Source: Lachnospiraceae bacterium
GTDB lineage: Bacteria; Bacillota; Clostridia; Lachnospirales; Lachnospiraceae
NCBI GenBank assembly: GCA_017443065.1
Contig: JAFSPF010000096.1
Span: forward strand, 58,966-122,965
DNA: 64,000 bases
Direction: 5' to 3'
This document shows positions 39,115 to 47,422 of this stretch, piece after piece (the first letter of the stretch is position 1; each line of letters starts with the position of its first letter). The position numbers and the translations under genes are program-made. Under the pieces are notes generated by a model, which saw nothing but the letters and a program-made list of their open reading frames with translations, was not told the origin of the DNA and made no database searches.

Positions 39115-40644
39115 TCAGCGGTGCCTGCGGTTTCTCCGTGAGCGCCGCTTTTTTGCGTCCGTCCAGCGCACGGTATTGGAGATGACGAGCGGAATGATCA
39201 GCACAAGGACGCCGACGGTCACGCCGATGATGAGACCCGTGCGGCCGGAGTCCTGCCGCAGCTCCTCCTCCTCGCGGATGGCGTTTTCGGCCTCTTCCTT
39301 TTCCAGGGCGTGCTGCGCGGCCTCGGCCTCCGCCTTTGCCGCCTCTTCCTCCTGACGGCGCTGCTCCTCCTCGCGGGCCTGCGCCTCCTCCAGCGCGATC
39401 CGCTCCTGCTCCGCGTAGGTGGTGATGTGCTCCGTCATGTCGGGCGTGGTATCCGTGCCGACGAGCGTGCGGTAGAGACCGAAGTCCGCGATGTTGCGGT
39501 GTTCCTGTGCGGTCTCGTCCGAAACGTAGAATCTGGTGTAGGTCTGTGAGACATGCTTCCCAAAGGCCTCGGTCACGATCTCCAGGGCATTCTTTCCGCC
39601 CGCAAAGGAGAGGGGTGCGCGCATGTCCAGATAGATCTTGTTTTCCTCATACAAATGAAAATAGGCCTTCGGGACATCATAGACCCCGTACTGTGCGGCG
39701 GATTCCGGACGCTTCGTCGCATCCGGCGCCTCCTCCAGCGCGTCCGCGACCGCGGCCGCCAGCAGCATATGCGCGCCGTGCCCGTATTCGCCGTTGAAGG
39801 CCTGGGTCACGACGATGAGCGGCTGGAAGCGGCGGATGATCTCCGTCACGTGTCCCGTCACGGCATCCCTGTCGTATTGCCGCTCGGCCTGTGCGATGGA
39901 TTCGCTGTAATCATCGTTTTCGATCGGGAAGGTGACGGGGTAGGCGCGCACGCCGACCGTCCAGAGACCGTCCAGCTTTTCGTGCTCGCGGATGGGCTCC
40001 GCGATCCGGAAATTGACCATGTGCGCCACCTGCACGCGCAGCTTCTGCTCGCCGGCATAGGTGGCCAGTACGCCGCCGAGGTAAAGCAGTTCGTCATCCG
40101 CGTGCGTGGCAATGGCGAGGATGTCCGCCCTGGCGAGCGCAGGCTCCCAGACCTGCACGTCCGCAGGCAGCTCCCCCGCGGAATAGGCGTGGATGTTGCA
40201 GATGATGCGGTCCTCCTCCAGCGTGATCTGACACTCCGGAGCGCTCCCGCCGGGCATCACGGCGTATTCGTGCAGAAAATCATTGCTGCCGCCCGTATAG
40301 CTCTCGCCGTTCGCCTCAAGCGTCCAGAGCGTATGCTCCTTCGGGTCCGCCCATTCGATGTAAATCCCCGCCATCGGTTCCTCCGCCGTGAGCGTCAGCG
40401 TCTGCCCCGCCGGCACGTTCACAAAGGTGAGGTAATCGTCGTCCGTCAGCTGCGGGACGTTGTTATCTCCGGCCTGCACGTTGAGCGCAAGCTCCGTTGC
40501 CGTATCCTGTTGTCCGGCCCGCGACGTAAGCGTGGCGGGCGGGGCGGCCACGGTGAAAAGCGCACACAGCAGGGCCGCCGCAAGGAGCGGCAGCAGCAGC
40601 GCACGGGACATGACGGAAATAAAACTGTCGGAATGCTTTCGCAT
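39115..40644 (-). CDS. Exported PIG-L type deacetylase with C-terminal membrane anchor
   Basis: The ATG at 40644 follows GGAGGAGATCG. The 509-residue protein has an N-terminal signal or anchor (residues 12-35) and a beta domain. A PIG-L/LmbE deacetylase domain follows, with the zinc motif HADDELLYLG near 178 (usually HPDDE) and GEYGHGAH near 288. Residues 400-465 are a long Glu/Ala/Arg coiled coil with many EE pairs. A membrane segment (about 468-488) and an Arg/Lys-rich tail follow. Known members deacetylate GlcNAc-containing glycolipids or sugars. A wall or teichoic-type substrate would fit the location, but is not shown. Confidence 0.8.
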   Translation of the reverse strand: MRKHSDSFISVMSRALLLPLLAAALLCALFTVAAPPATLTSRAGQQDTATELALNVQAGDNNVPQLTDDDYLTFVNVPAGQTLTLTAEEPMAGIYIEWADPKEHTLWTLEANGESYTGGSNDFLHEYAVMPGGSAPECQITLEEDRIICNIHAYSAGELPADVQVWEPALARADILAIATHADDELLYLGGVLATYAGEQKLRVQVAHMVNFRIAEPIREHEKLDGLWTVGVRAYPVTFPIENDDYSESIAQAERQYDRDAVTGHVTEIIRRFQPLIVVTQAFNGEYGHGAHMLLAAAVADALEEAPDATKRPESAAQYGVYDVPKAYFHLYEENKIYLDMRAPLSFAGGKNALEIVTEAFGKHVSQTYTRFYVSDETAQEHRNIADFGLYRTLVGTDTTPDMTEHITTYAEQERIALEEAQAREEEQRRQEEEAAKAEAEAAQHALEKEEAENAIREEEELRQDSGRTGLIIGVTVGVLVLIIPLVISNTVRWTDAKKRRSRRNRRHR

Positions 40645-40798
40645 GAAACGATCTCCTCCCAAACGCATAGTATACCACAAAGCAACCCTGCCCCGCCATC
40701 CATGGCGACGCAGACAAAAATCGCAAAAAAAACATCAAATTATGAGCGGTTTTATGATAGACGTTTTAGTATAATTGCATTGCGGAGGAACGCGTTCC

Positions 40799-42445
40799 AT
40801 GGAAAAGAAGGAAAAATCATTTTTAGAGGAACTCATGCCATCCCTGCTGTTCGGGATCATACTTCTGGCCGTGGTGCTGTTCTTTGTCATGAGAAACAGG
40901 GCGGAGAACCGGGAGCTGCAGGAAAGAAGGGAGACGGAACGGGAACAGATCCTTTCCGGCCGGCTGAGACCGTATGATGAAGAGGGCAACTATTTAACCG
41001 AAAAAAATCTGAGGTTAAAGGATCGGTGGGAGGAATACGGGATCGGTTTTGTTGTGCTGAAGGCGGGATACCGGGGCAGAATCAGGTCCGGTGAGGGAGA
41101 CTTCAATGATATCAGTCCGATGGTTCCCTTTCTGAAGAAAAACGATCTGGCGTATGAATTCTATGACAACGGAGCGCTGAAGGCCTTATTTGACGAACGT
41201 CCGGTGATCCGTCAGATCAACCGCGCCGTGCTGGATCATCTGGCGGAAAATTACGATTTCATCAGCAGGAACGACGGTCACTATGTGCTGTCAAATGACC
41301 GCGCTCGTATGTGTGTCTATCTGATACTCGGCAAAAGCGTGGAAGAACCGGAATATGTCTTTTATGACGAGGCCGGTCGCGTGATTGAGAACAAGGACCT
41401 CGTATTCGGCTCTCTGCTGGAGGTGGATGCGGGGCAGTTTATCAACGCGGTGGAAGAGGTGGAGGATGCGATTCTCGATGCGGCGTATGCGCAGGAGATT
41501 CCGCTTTTGGATTACACGGGTTACCACCTCGATACGATAAAGGGTCTGATCAACGGAGCGGAGTTATCGGGTGAAGTGATCACGGATGACAGGGAGGAAG
41601 ATTATTTTCAAAGGATTGGTAAACTAAAACCAACCGGTGGCCTTAAGGAAGGTACATTGCTCCGGGGATTGTATGTGCTCAGGCAGACTGCGGGAGGCCC
41701 GCTCCGGAAGTATTATATTGATCTTGAGAATCATCTGTTTTACGAACAGGATCTTGTTCCGCATGCGCTGGCGGAAGGAACAGAGGAGGGGCTTCGCGCA
41801 ATGACGGATACCTACCGGATTCATCTTTGGGACGCAGTGTACGACGGAGAAGAGAAGATGTCGATCAATAAGCCGTATGTTTGGATGTATGTGTTTGAAG
41901 CAACGGACGGTTCAATGTACGCGTATCAGGGGGAAACATTTGAGTACACAAATGTTCCGCCGACATTCAGGGCGGTTGAAGCAGTTGTCAGTGAGGCATT
42001 GGGGGTACTTGACAGCGATGCCGCCGATGCTTTTTATAGTGATCTTTTGAAGATGAAACCGAACGGCGGTCTGAAAGCGGGGACACGTCTGAGTGGTATG
42101 TATGTTTATCGTCATTCCGGAGGATTGCCGGCAAAACTGAACTATTTTGATATGGATCATCTTCTGTTTTACGGAAATGATATGATCCCTCACGATCTGC
42201 GCGAGGCGTCTGCCGAAAAATTGCGTTCCATTGCGGATCTGTGCAGAACAGACTTATGGGAAGCAGATATCAGCGACAGGGACGAAGAACAGTATACCAA
42301 CGGCAGCTTTGTTTGGAAAATTGTCTTTGTGGACGAAAACGGAGGCCAATACGTTTACGACGGGGAGAGCTATCATTTTAACAACTTCCCGGCAGGTTTT
42401 GAGGAGTTCCGTGAGATTGTTGAAGAAGCAGAACGAAAGGAGTAG
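40799..42445 (+). CDS. Membrane-anchored protein with two 130-residue repeats
   Basis: The start at 40799 follows GGAGGAAC. The 548-residue protein has one membrane segment (about 13-32), then a charged helix and an extracytoplasmic part. Two homologous units lie in the C-terminal half: KPTGGLKEGTLLRGLYV (about residue 280) and KPNGGLKAGTRLSGMYV (about 420). Both continue with LFY...VPH/IPHDL and TDLWEA-type blocks. The N-terminal third may be a third, decayed copy. I do not recognise the family. It is the first gene of a three-gene operon (six bases to the next). Confidence 0.7.
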   Translation: MEKKEKSFLEELMPSLLFGIILLAVVLFFVMRNRAENRELQERRETEREQILSGRLRPYDEEGNYLTEKNLRLKDRWEEYGIGFVVLKAGYRGRIRSGEGDFNDISPMVPFLKKNDLAYEFYDNGALKALFDERPVIRQINRAVLDHLAENYDFISRNDGHYVLSNDRARMCVYLILGKSVEEPEYVFYDEAGRVIENKDLVFGSLLEVDAGQFINAVEEVEDAILDAAYAQEIPLLDYTGYHLDTIKGLINGAELSGEVITDDREEDYFQRIGKLKPTGGLKEGTLLRGLYVLRQTAGGPLRKYYIDLENHLFYEQDLVPHALAEGTEEGLRAMTDTYRIHLWDAVYDGEEKMSINKPYVWMYVFEATDGSMYAYQGETFEYTNVPPTFRAVEAVVSEALGVLDSDAADAFYSDLLKMKPNGGLKAGTRLSGMYVYRHSGGLPAKLNYFDMDHLLFYGNDMIPHDLREASAEKLRSIADLCRTDLWEADISDRDEEQYTNGSFVWKIVFVDENGGQYVYDGESYHFNNFPAGFEEFREIVEEAERKE

Positions 42446-42451
42446 CGGTAA

Positions 42452-43528
42452 ATGACGGAAACAAATCAGCTGATCGGTGAGGTAAGGTATGCCCCGACGT
42501 TTTGGGAAGGCTTTCTGGGAACGATACATCTGCACATGATGCTCAGGCCCAGGCGCATTGCGGCGTTTGCGGGTATCTGGCTTTGCGCCGCGGTCGCGCT
42601 GACCGCCTTTTTCTTCCGGGGCGTGAAGATCCCGCTTACGGCGGTGCTGCTTCTTTGCCTGCCGCTTCTTATGGTGCTGATGCTTCTGCTGCGTGTAAGA
42701 CATATTTACCGGACAGGGCAAACGCTGGAGGAAAGAACGGGGAAAAAGGGCGCACTTTTTCGTTTTTATGCGGATCACTTTGAAAAGGAATCCGCGGTGT
42801 CTTCCGTGACGCTTCCTTATGACGGGCTGGACGCGATTGACGAAAGCCGCAAATGCTTTGTGCTGTCCGTGGTGCGGGGGGAGAACGTGCTCTATGTTCC
42901 GAAAAAGATCATGGATGCCGCAACGATATCCTTTCTGCACGAAAAAAGCAGAAAGACACACCGGGTCCGCGACGCGGTGATCACGGCGCTTGTTGCCGCC
43001 GCGCTGTTTATCTGCGTCGTCCTCGGGCTGACCTGGATGACCGGCGGCGCCAGCCGTATCTATGCTGTCAAGCCGTTTTTCTTTAGGGAATCCGAGATGA
43101 AAAAAACGTTTGCGACAACACAGTTCTGCGAGGCCGTAGGCCTTGCCGAAGACGGGACGATGATGTTTACGGTGAACCGCACGCAAAGAAGAGAATGGCT
43201 TTCCTACGCGGACCGTCTGATCGAAAGCGCGGAGGAAAGAAAGAAGGAATACAATTACGAGGGATGGGAAGTGGATATCAGCAGGGACCGTAAGACGATG
43301 AATGTTTACGGGAGCGCGGTGGAAGAGAGACATGCCGCGGATTTGTCGATGGATACCTCCCTGATACTGAAATGGTACGGCATGGCCATGCAGATCACAC
43401 AGATTTTTTCGGGAGAAGAGAACTGGCAGATCGATGTGATCGTGTATGACGCCCGGACCGATGCGGAGGTGATGCGCCTGAAACTGCCCGATGAGGAACT
43501 GCGCATCCCTTATTCCCTTTTTGAGTAA
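42452..43528 (+). CDS. Membrane protein with YcxB-like cytoplasmic domain
   Basis: The 358-residue protein has two membrane helices (about 33-75). A cytoplasmic PH-like domain of the YcxB type follows (KGALFRFYADHFEKES... SVTLPYDGLDAIDES). A third helix (about 174-198) leads to an extracellular domain of about 150 residues. It is the middle gene of the operon. The YcxB assignment rests on the pattern 'F..D...........PY..L..I.E'. Its function is unknown. Confidence 0.6.
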   Translation: MTETNQLIGEVRYAPTFWEGFLGTIHLHMMLRPRRIAAFAGIWLCAAVALTAFFFRGVKIPLTAVLLLCLPLLMVLMLLLRVRHIYRTGQTLEERTGKKGALFRFYADHFEKESAVSSVTLPYDGLDAIDESRKCFVLSVVRGENVLYVPKKIMDAATISFLHEKSRKTHRVRDAVITALVAAALFICVVLGLTWMTGGASRIYAVKPFFFRESEMKKTFATTQFCEAVGLAEDGTMMFTVNRTQRREWLSYADRLIESAEERKKEYNYEGWEVDISRDRKTMNVYGSAVEERHAADLSMDTSLILKWYGMAMQITQIFSGEENWQIDVIVYDARTDAEVMRLKLPDEELRIPYSLFE

Positions 43529-43551
43529 GAAGCAGGGAGGAATAACAGAAG

Positions 43552-45324
43552 ATGAATCTCATGAAATCAGGAAAGAGAGCAAACATCATACTTACGGTGT
43601 TTATGCTTGTTTTGTGTGCGGGACTGATGTTACAGGGCTGTGCGCAGGTGGAGATTCCGGAAGGCAACTATATCATCACGGAGGGGCGCTTTGAGGTGCT
43701 CAGAACGGGTGACCTCAGTCTTGTGATTACCCCGGAGAATCAAAAGGTAATCCTTCCGGGCAGGCCCGGAGTAGTTACCTTCGATGACAGACATGACGCC
43801 ATGGCGTTGGCGACATATGATTATGACGGGGATATTGCTGCCTATGAGGAAGCGGTGCGGCAGACCGCCGCCCATGGAATCGATAGGGATGACGCTGACA
43901 ATCATGACGGATCACTCTGGCTGATCCGCCGTGACGGAAGCCATGAGCATATCGCAAAAAACACGCTGGGTGCCCGGATCAGCGCGGACGGCAGCACGCT
44001 CCTGTGGGCTTCGGCACCGGACAGCGATGAAAACGGACCGTTTCAACTGCATGCCATAAGGAACGGCCGTGTTTCCGTGCTCTCGGAACATCCGGCGAAT
44101 CTGGGTGTGCTGTCACCGGACGGAAGCAGGGTGCTCTATGCGGAAATCACCGGAGAGGGAGAGGACGTCAATCACGTACTCCTTACCCGCGAAACGGGCA
44201 GGGAGGAAACGGAGATCATTACGGAAGAAAAGGGGGACATACGGCCCATAGTGATCACCGATGATGGCAGTGAAATCTGGTACGCCGTCATTCACGGGGA
44301 CGGCAAATCGGTGTTGTATCATTGTGCCGGCGGCACGCCGGAACATGTTTTGTCGTATGAAGATCTGTATCTGCTTTTTAACAGCGACGGAACACAGCTC
44401 ATCTGCGATAACGGTACGGTTCTCAGGATCTATGAGAGAGGCAGGTTTGAGGGCGTGCTGTACGGTTACACAAACGAGAGGCATTACCGGGCGGGACTGG
44501 TGACACCGCGCGGGATTTCCCGGCCGGGGATACTGCAGCCGCAGCGTGGTCTGGGCAGCATGGGACGCTGGGAAGCAACTCGTTTTCACGCAACGATACG
44601 GGATTTTCGGCATTGCCTGTTCTTTGACGGTACGGGCGACGGGAGGGAGCATTACGCCACATGGCACGGAGATCTGTTTTGGATTGATGCGTTCCTGCGC
44701 CCGCGAAGATTCGGAGCTTCCGGTGTGCGGGAGGCGATCCTGAGCGGTAACGGCAGGTATGCGGTGTATGAGGATTTCGATCACGGCAACCTGTATCTTG
44801 CGGACCAACAGTCCGGCGGAAGAGGCAGACTGATACATGATAACAGTTATTCCGATTTTTACAACCCCTGCCAAATCTCCCGTGACGGCAGTGTGTTATG
44901 CCGTTCAAGTGTTAACAGCCTGTATTTGCAACACGGAGATGAAAGCATAAAGGTGACGGACGGGCTGGCGGAAGACCTGGCGGCGGGCGTAAGATATGGG
45001 GATGCCTATACGCTCTTTGATAAGGAAGAACTGTTGCTGTATGCCGAGTCGGACGGCGTGTATGCCATGCCGTATCATGGCGGGGAGGCAAAGAAGGTGC
45101 TGGAGTGGGTAGAAGGAGATGGCGCAGGGGAGGACTCATGGCGCGCATCATCATGGCTCGAAGAACTTTCTTCCGATGGTGCCGTGGTCTATTGCCGGTT
45201 TCAGGTTGCAAAGGGTACAGGGGAGGACCGGGAGATGCGTCATGTGTGTTACCGGAGCACGGACGGGGAGCATTTCACGGAGTTGTACCGGACGTGGGAA
45301 ATTCTCCCTGCGGATGAGGAGTAG
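43552..45324 (+). CDS. Lipoprotein with beta-propeller-like repeats
   Basis: The 590-residue protein begins with a lipoprotein signal and lipobox LQGC (near residue 30). The mature part holds many repeated patterns of the TolB/WD40-like kind, such as RISADGSTLLWAS, VLSPDGSRVLYAE, VITDDGSEIWYAV and LFNSDGTQLICD, which suggests a six- to eight-bladed propeller. It should be anchored outside the cell and bind a ligand or protein. GGGAGG lies 11 bases before the ATG; a second Met at 43561 is possible. It is the last gene of the operon and is followed by a strong terminator. Confidence 0.7.
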   Translation: MNLMKSGKRANIILTVFMLVLCAGLMLQGCAQVEIPEGNYIITEGRFEVLRTGDLSLVITPENQKVILPGRPGVVTFDDRHDAMALATYDYDGDIAAYEEAVRQTAAHGIDRDDADNHDGSLWLIRRDGSHEHIAKNTLGARISADGSTLLWASAPDSDENGPFQLHAIRNGRVSVLSEHPANLGVLSPDGSRVLYAEITGEGEDVNHVLLTRETGREETEIITEEKGDIRPIVITDDGSEIWYAVIHGDGKSVLYHCAGGTPEHVLSYEDLYLLFNSDGTQLICDNGTVLRIYERGRFEGVLYGYTNERHYRAGLVTPRGISRPGILQPQRGLGSMGRWEATRFHATIRDFRHCLFFDGTGDGREHYATWHGDLFWIDAFLRPRRFGASGVREAILSGNGRYAVYEDFDHGNLYLADQQSGGRGRLIHDNSYSDFYNPCQISRDGSVLCRSSVNSLYLQHGDESIKVTDGLAEDLAAGVRYGDAYTLFDKEELLLYAESDGVYAMPYHGGEAKKVLEWVEGDGAGEDSWRASSWLEELSSDGAVVYCRFQVAKGTGEDREMRHVCYRSTDGEHFTELYRTWEILPADEE

Positions 45325-45360
45325 TTCTTCGCAAGAGCGGTTTGCGGAAAGGGAGTAAAG

Positions 45361-45398
45361 GACGGGTGTCGCGTCAGGCGGCATCCGTTCTTTTTTTT
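45361..45398 (+). terminator. Terminator after the surface-protein operon
   Basis: ACGGGTGTCGC pairs with GCGGCATCCGT over 11 positions with two G-T pairs, followed by TTC and eight T residues. Confidence 0.85.
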
Positions 45399-45468
45399 GC
45401 GTGATTTATGGCGAAACAATTCGATCATATGTTCATCCCTATTTTTTAAAAAAAACTAAAAAAAGTGA

Positions 45469-45497
45469 TTGTTTTTTCCGATAAAGTGTATTAGAAT
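45469..45497 (+). promoter_or_regulatory. Promoter of the division and cell-wall cluster
   Basis: TTGTTT (45469-45474) and TAGAAT (45492-45497) are 17 bases apart. The expected start near 45504 sits directly before the MraZ boxes. Confidence 0.7.
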
Positions 45498-45505
45498 GGG
45501 TTTAA

Positions 45506-45541
45506 GTGGTGAATCATGTCATTTTGTGGTGATTCGTGGTG
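45506..45541 (+). promoter_or_regulatory. MraZ-box array, four slots at 10-bp spacing
   Basis: GTGGTG occurs at 45506, 45526 and 45536. The slot at 45516 holds the degenerate ATGTCA. The strict 10-bp period with four-base spacers fits the MraZ operator known in other bacteria (repeated GTGG-type boxes before mraZ), here overlapping the transcription start. Repression of the cluster by MraZ is inferred. Confidence 0.7.
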
Positions 45542-45561
45542 GATGCAAAGGAAAAGAGATT

Positions 45562-46002
45562 TTGAGCACAACCTTCCGTGGGAACTACAGCCATAATATC
45601 GACGCCAAGGGGCGCATCTGCATTCCCGTCAGGTTCCGTGAGGCACTGACGGAGAGCTTTGTCGTGACGAAGGGCTTTGACGGATGCCTTTATGCCTTTG
45701 CGCCGGAGGAATGGGACATCTTTGACGAAAAGCTGCGGCAGCTTCCGCTGGACAATGCGGACGCCCGCAAGCTTTCGCGTTTCTTCCTGGGCGGCGCCGT
45801 GGACGCGGAGCCGGACAAACAGGGACGCATCCTGTTGCCGCAGAATCTTCTGGACCATGCGGACATCAAAAAGGAAGCGGTGGTCGTGGGCGTGGGGCCG
45901 AGACTGGAAATCTGGAGCCGCGAACGCTGGGACGGCGCTTCCACCTTTGAGGACATTGAGGACATCGCAGCGACCATGAGCACCTACGGGCTCAGGATAT
46001 GA
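45562..46002 (+). CDS. mraZ: Transcriptional regulator MraZ
   Basis: The start chosen is TTG at 45562 with GGAAAAGAGA upstream, giving 146 residues and placing FRGNYSHNIDAKGRICIP at the N terminus, as in the family. Earlier Met codons would pull in the operator. The protein has two SpoVT/AbrB-like half-domains with DAKGR and DKQGR motifs and forms a ring that binds repeated boxes. It regulates its own operon; boxes are present just upstream. The stop overlaps rsmH. Confidence 0.95.
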   Translation: MSTTFRGNYSHNIDAKGRICIPVRFREALTESFVVTKGFDGCLYAFAPEEWDIFDEKLRQLPLDNADARKLSRFFLGGAVDAEPDKQGRILLPQNLLDHADIKKEAVVVGVGPRLEIWSRERWDGASTFEDIEDIAATMSTYGLRI

Positions 46003-46961
46003 GCGCAGGCGGCGCGGGAGCGTTCGGACACGTCTCCGTCCTGTTAAAGGAAGCGACGGATGCGCTTGCGATCAAGGCGGACGGAAGCTATCTCGACGGG
46101 ACGCTCGGCGGCGCGGGACATGCGGAGGAAATCGCGGGGCAGCTCGGAGAAAACGGAAGGCTCTACGGCTTCGATCTCGATGCCGATGCGATCGCGGAAG
46201 CGGAACGGAAGCTTTCCGGATACGGAGACAAGGTCAGACTCTTCCGGGACAATTTCAAGAACGCCGTCACCGTGTTGAAGGAAGAGGGCGTGGAAGGACT
46301 GGACGGCATCCTCCTGGACCTCGGGGTGTCCAGCCACCAGATTGACGATCCCGCCCGCGGCTTTTCCTACATGCAGGACGCGCCGCTCGATATGCGGATG
46401 GCGCAGGACAAGGGCAGGAGCGCCGCGGACCTCTTAAAGGAAGAAACGGAAGAGGAGCTTGCGCGGATCTTCCGGGAGTACGGCGAGGAACGTTTTGCGA
46501 AACAGATCGCACACCGGATTGTTCTGCAGCGGGAAGCTCATCCCCTCGAAACGACGGAGGAACTGAACGAAATCGTTTACATGACCGTCCCGAAGGCGGC
46601 GAGGAAAAAGGGCTCCCATCCGTCCAAGCGCATTTTCCAGGCGCTTCGGATTGCGGTAAACGGGGAGCTGACGGGACTGACGGAATGCCTGGATGAGATG
46701 ATTTCCTTTTTACATCCCGGCGGAAGACTGGCGGTGATCACCTTTCACTCGCTGGAGGACAGGATCGTCAAGCAGTGCTTTCAGAGGAACGAAAAGCCCT
46801 GCATCTGTCCCCCGCAGTTTCCGGTCTGCGCCTGCGGAAGAGTATCGGCGGGACGGATTGTGACAAGAAAAGCGATCGTGCCCTCGGAAGAGGAGAGCGG
46901 GAAGAATACACGCGCGAGAAGCGCAAAGCTCCGCGTCTTTGAGCGGACAGGGAGGAATTGA
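45999..46961 (+). CDS. rsmH: 16S rRNA (cytosine-1402-N4) methyltransferase
   Basis: The 320-residue SAM methyltransferase starts in an ATGA overlap with mraZ. The family motifs are present: SYLDGTLGGAGHAE near residue 29, DLGVSSHQIDDPARGFSY near 107 and FHSLEDRIVK near 250. It methylates N4 of C1402 in 16S rRNA. The gene is part of the conserved mraZ-rsmH-ftsL start of the division cluster. Confidence 0.95.
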   Translation: MSAGGAGAFGHVSVLLKEATDALAIKADGSYLDGTLGGAGHAEEIAGQLGENGRLYGFDLDADAIAEAERKLSGYGDKVRLFRDNFKNAVTVLKEEGVEGLDGILLDLGVSSHQIDDPARGFSYMQDAPLDMRMAQDKGRSAADLLKEETEEELARIFREYGEERFAKQIAHRIVLQREAHPLETTEELNEIVYMTVPKAARKKGSHPSKRIFQALRIAVNGELTGLTECLDEMISFLHPGGRLAVITFHSLEDRIVKQCFQRNEKPCICPPQFPVCACGRVSAGRIVTRKAIVPSEEESGKNTRARSAKLRVFERTGRN

Positions 46962-46963
46962 AC

Positions 46964-47413
46964 ATGGCAAGATCACAGACGGCATATTACACGGACGGCA
47001 CCGCGGCGAGAAAGATCGTCCGCAAAGAGCAGACGGGCACGGCGCGTGTGGCGCAGGCGCGGATGCAGGCCAAAAAGAAACACCGTGCAAACCGCGTTTA
47101 CATGCTCTTTCTCACGCTGTCCCTGGCGGCGGCGGGCGCCGTGCTCTTTGCCTATATCATGCTGCAGTCCAGCATTTCCGAAAGCGCCACCCGCATCCGG
47201 GAGATGGAGCAGCAGCTCAATCTGCTCACCAAGGAAAACGATGAGAACTTTAACCGGATCAACGGCAACATTGATCTGGAGGAGATCAGGCGCATCGCCA
47301 TCACGGAATACGGGATGCGCTACGTGGAGGAGGGACAGATCATCACCTACTCCGACGGCGGCGGGATGGATTTTGTCAGACAGACATCGGAGATTCCCGA
47401 GGCCGGAAGATAA
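46964..47413 (+). CDS. ftsL: Cell division protein FtsL-like
   Basis: The ATG at 46964 is eight bases after GGGAGG; the TTG at 46958 is too close to that site. The 149-residue protein has a basic cytoplasmic region, one membrane segment near 44-66 and an extracellular coiled coil (IREMEQQLNLLTKEND) ending in a short tail. Size, topology and position before a division PBP match FtsL, a poorly conserved divisome protein. Sequence alone would not name it. Confidence 0.8.
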   Translation: MARSQTAYYTDGTAARKIVRKEQTGTARVAQARMQAKKKHRANRVYMLFLTLSLAAAGAVLFAYIMLQSSISESATRIREMEQQLNLLTKENDENFNRINGNIDLEEIRRIAITEYGMRYVEEGQIITYSDGGGMDFVRQTSEIPEAGR

Positions 47414-47422
47414 GGACGGTTC

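Noticed and set aside
39553-40977. Long plus-strand frame of 474 codons opposite the PIG-L gene
   Set aside because: It lies antisense to a gene with clear domains, is rich in Arg/His/Gly, lacks a ribosome binding site and arises from the codon bias of GC-rich genes.
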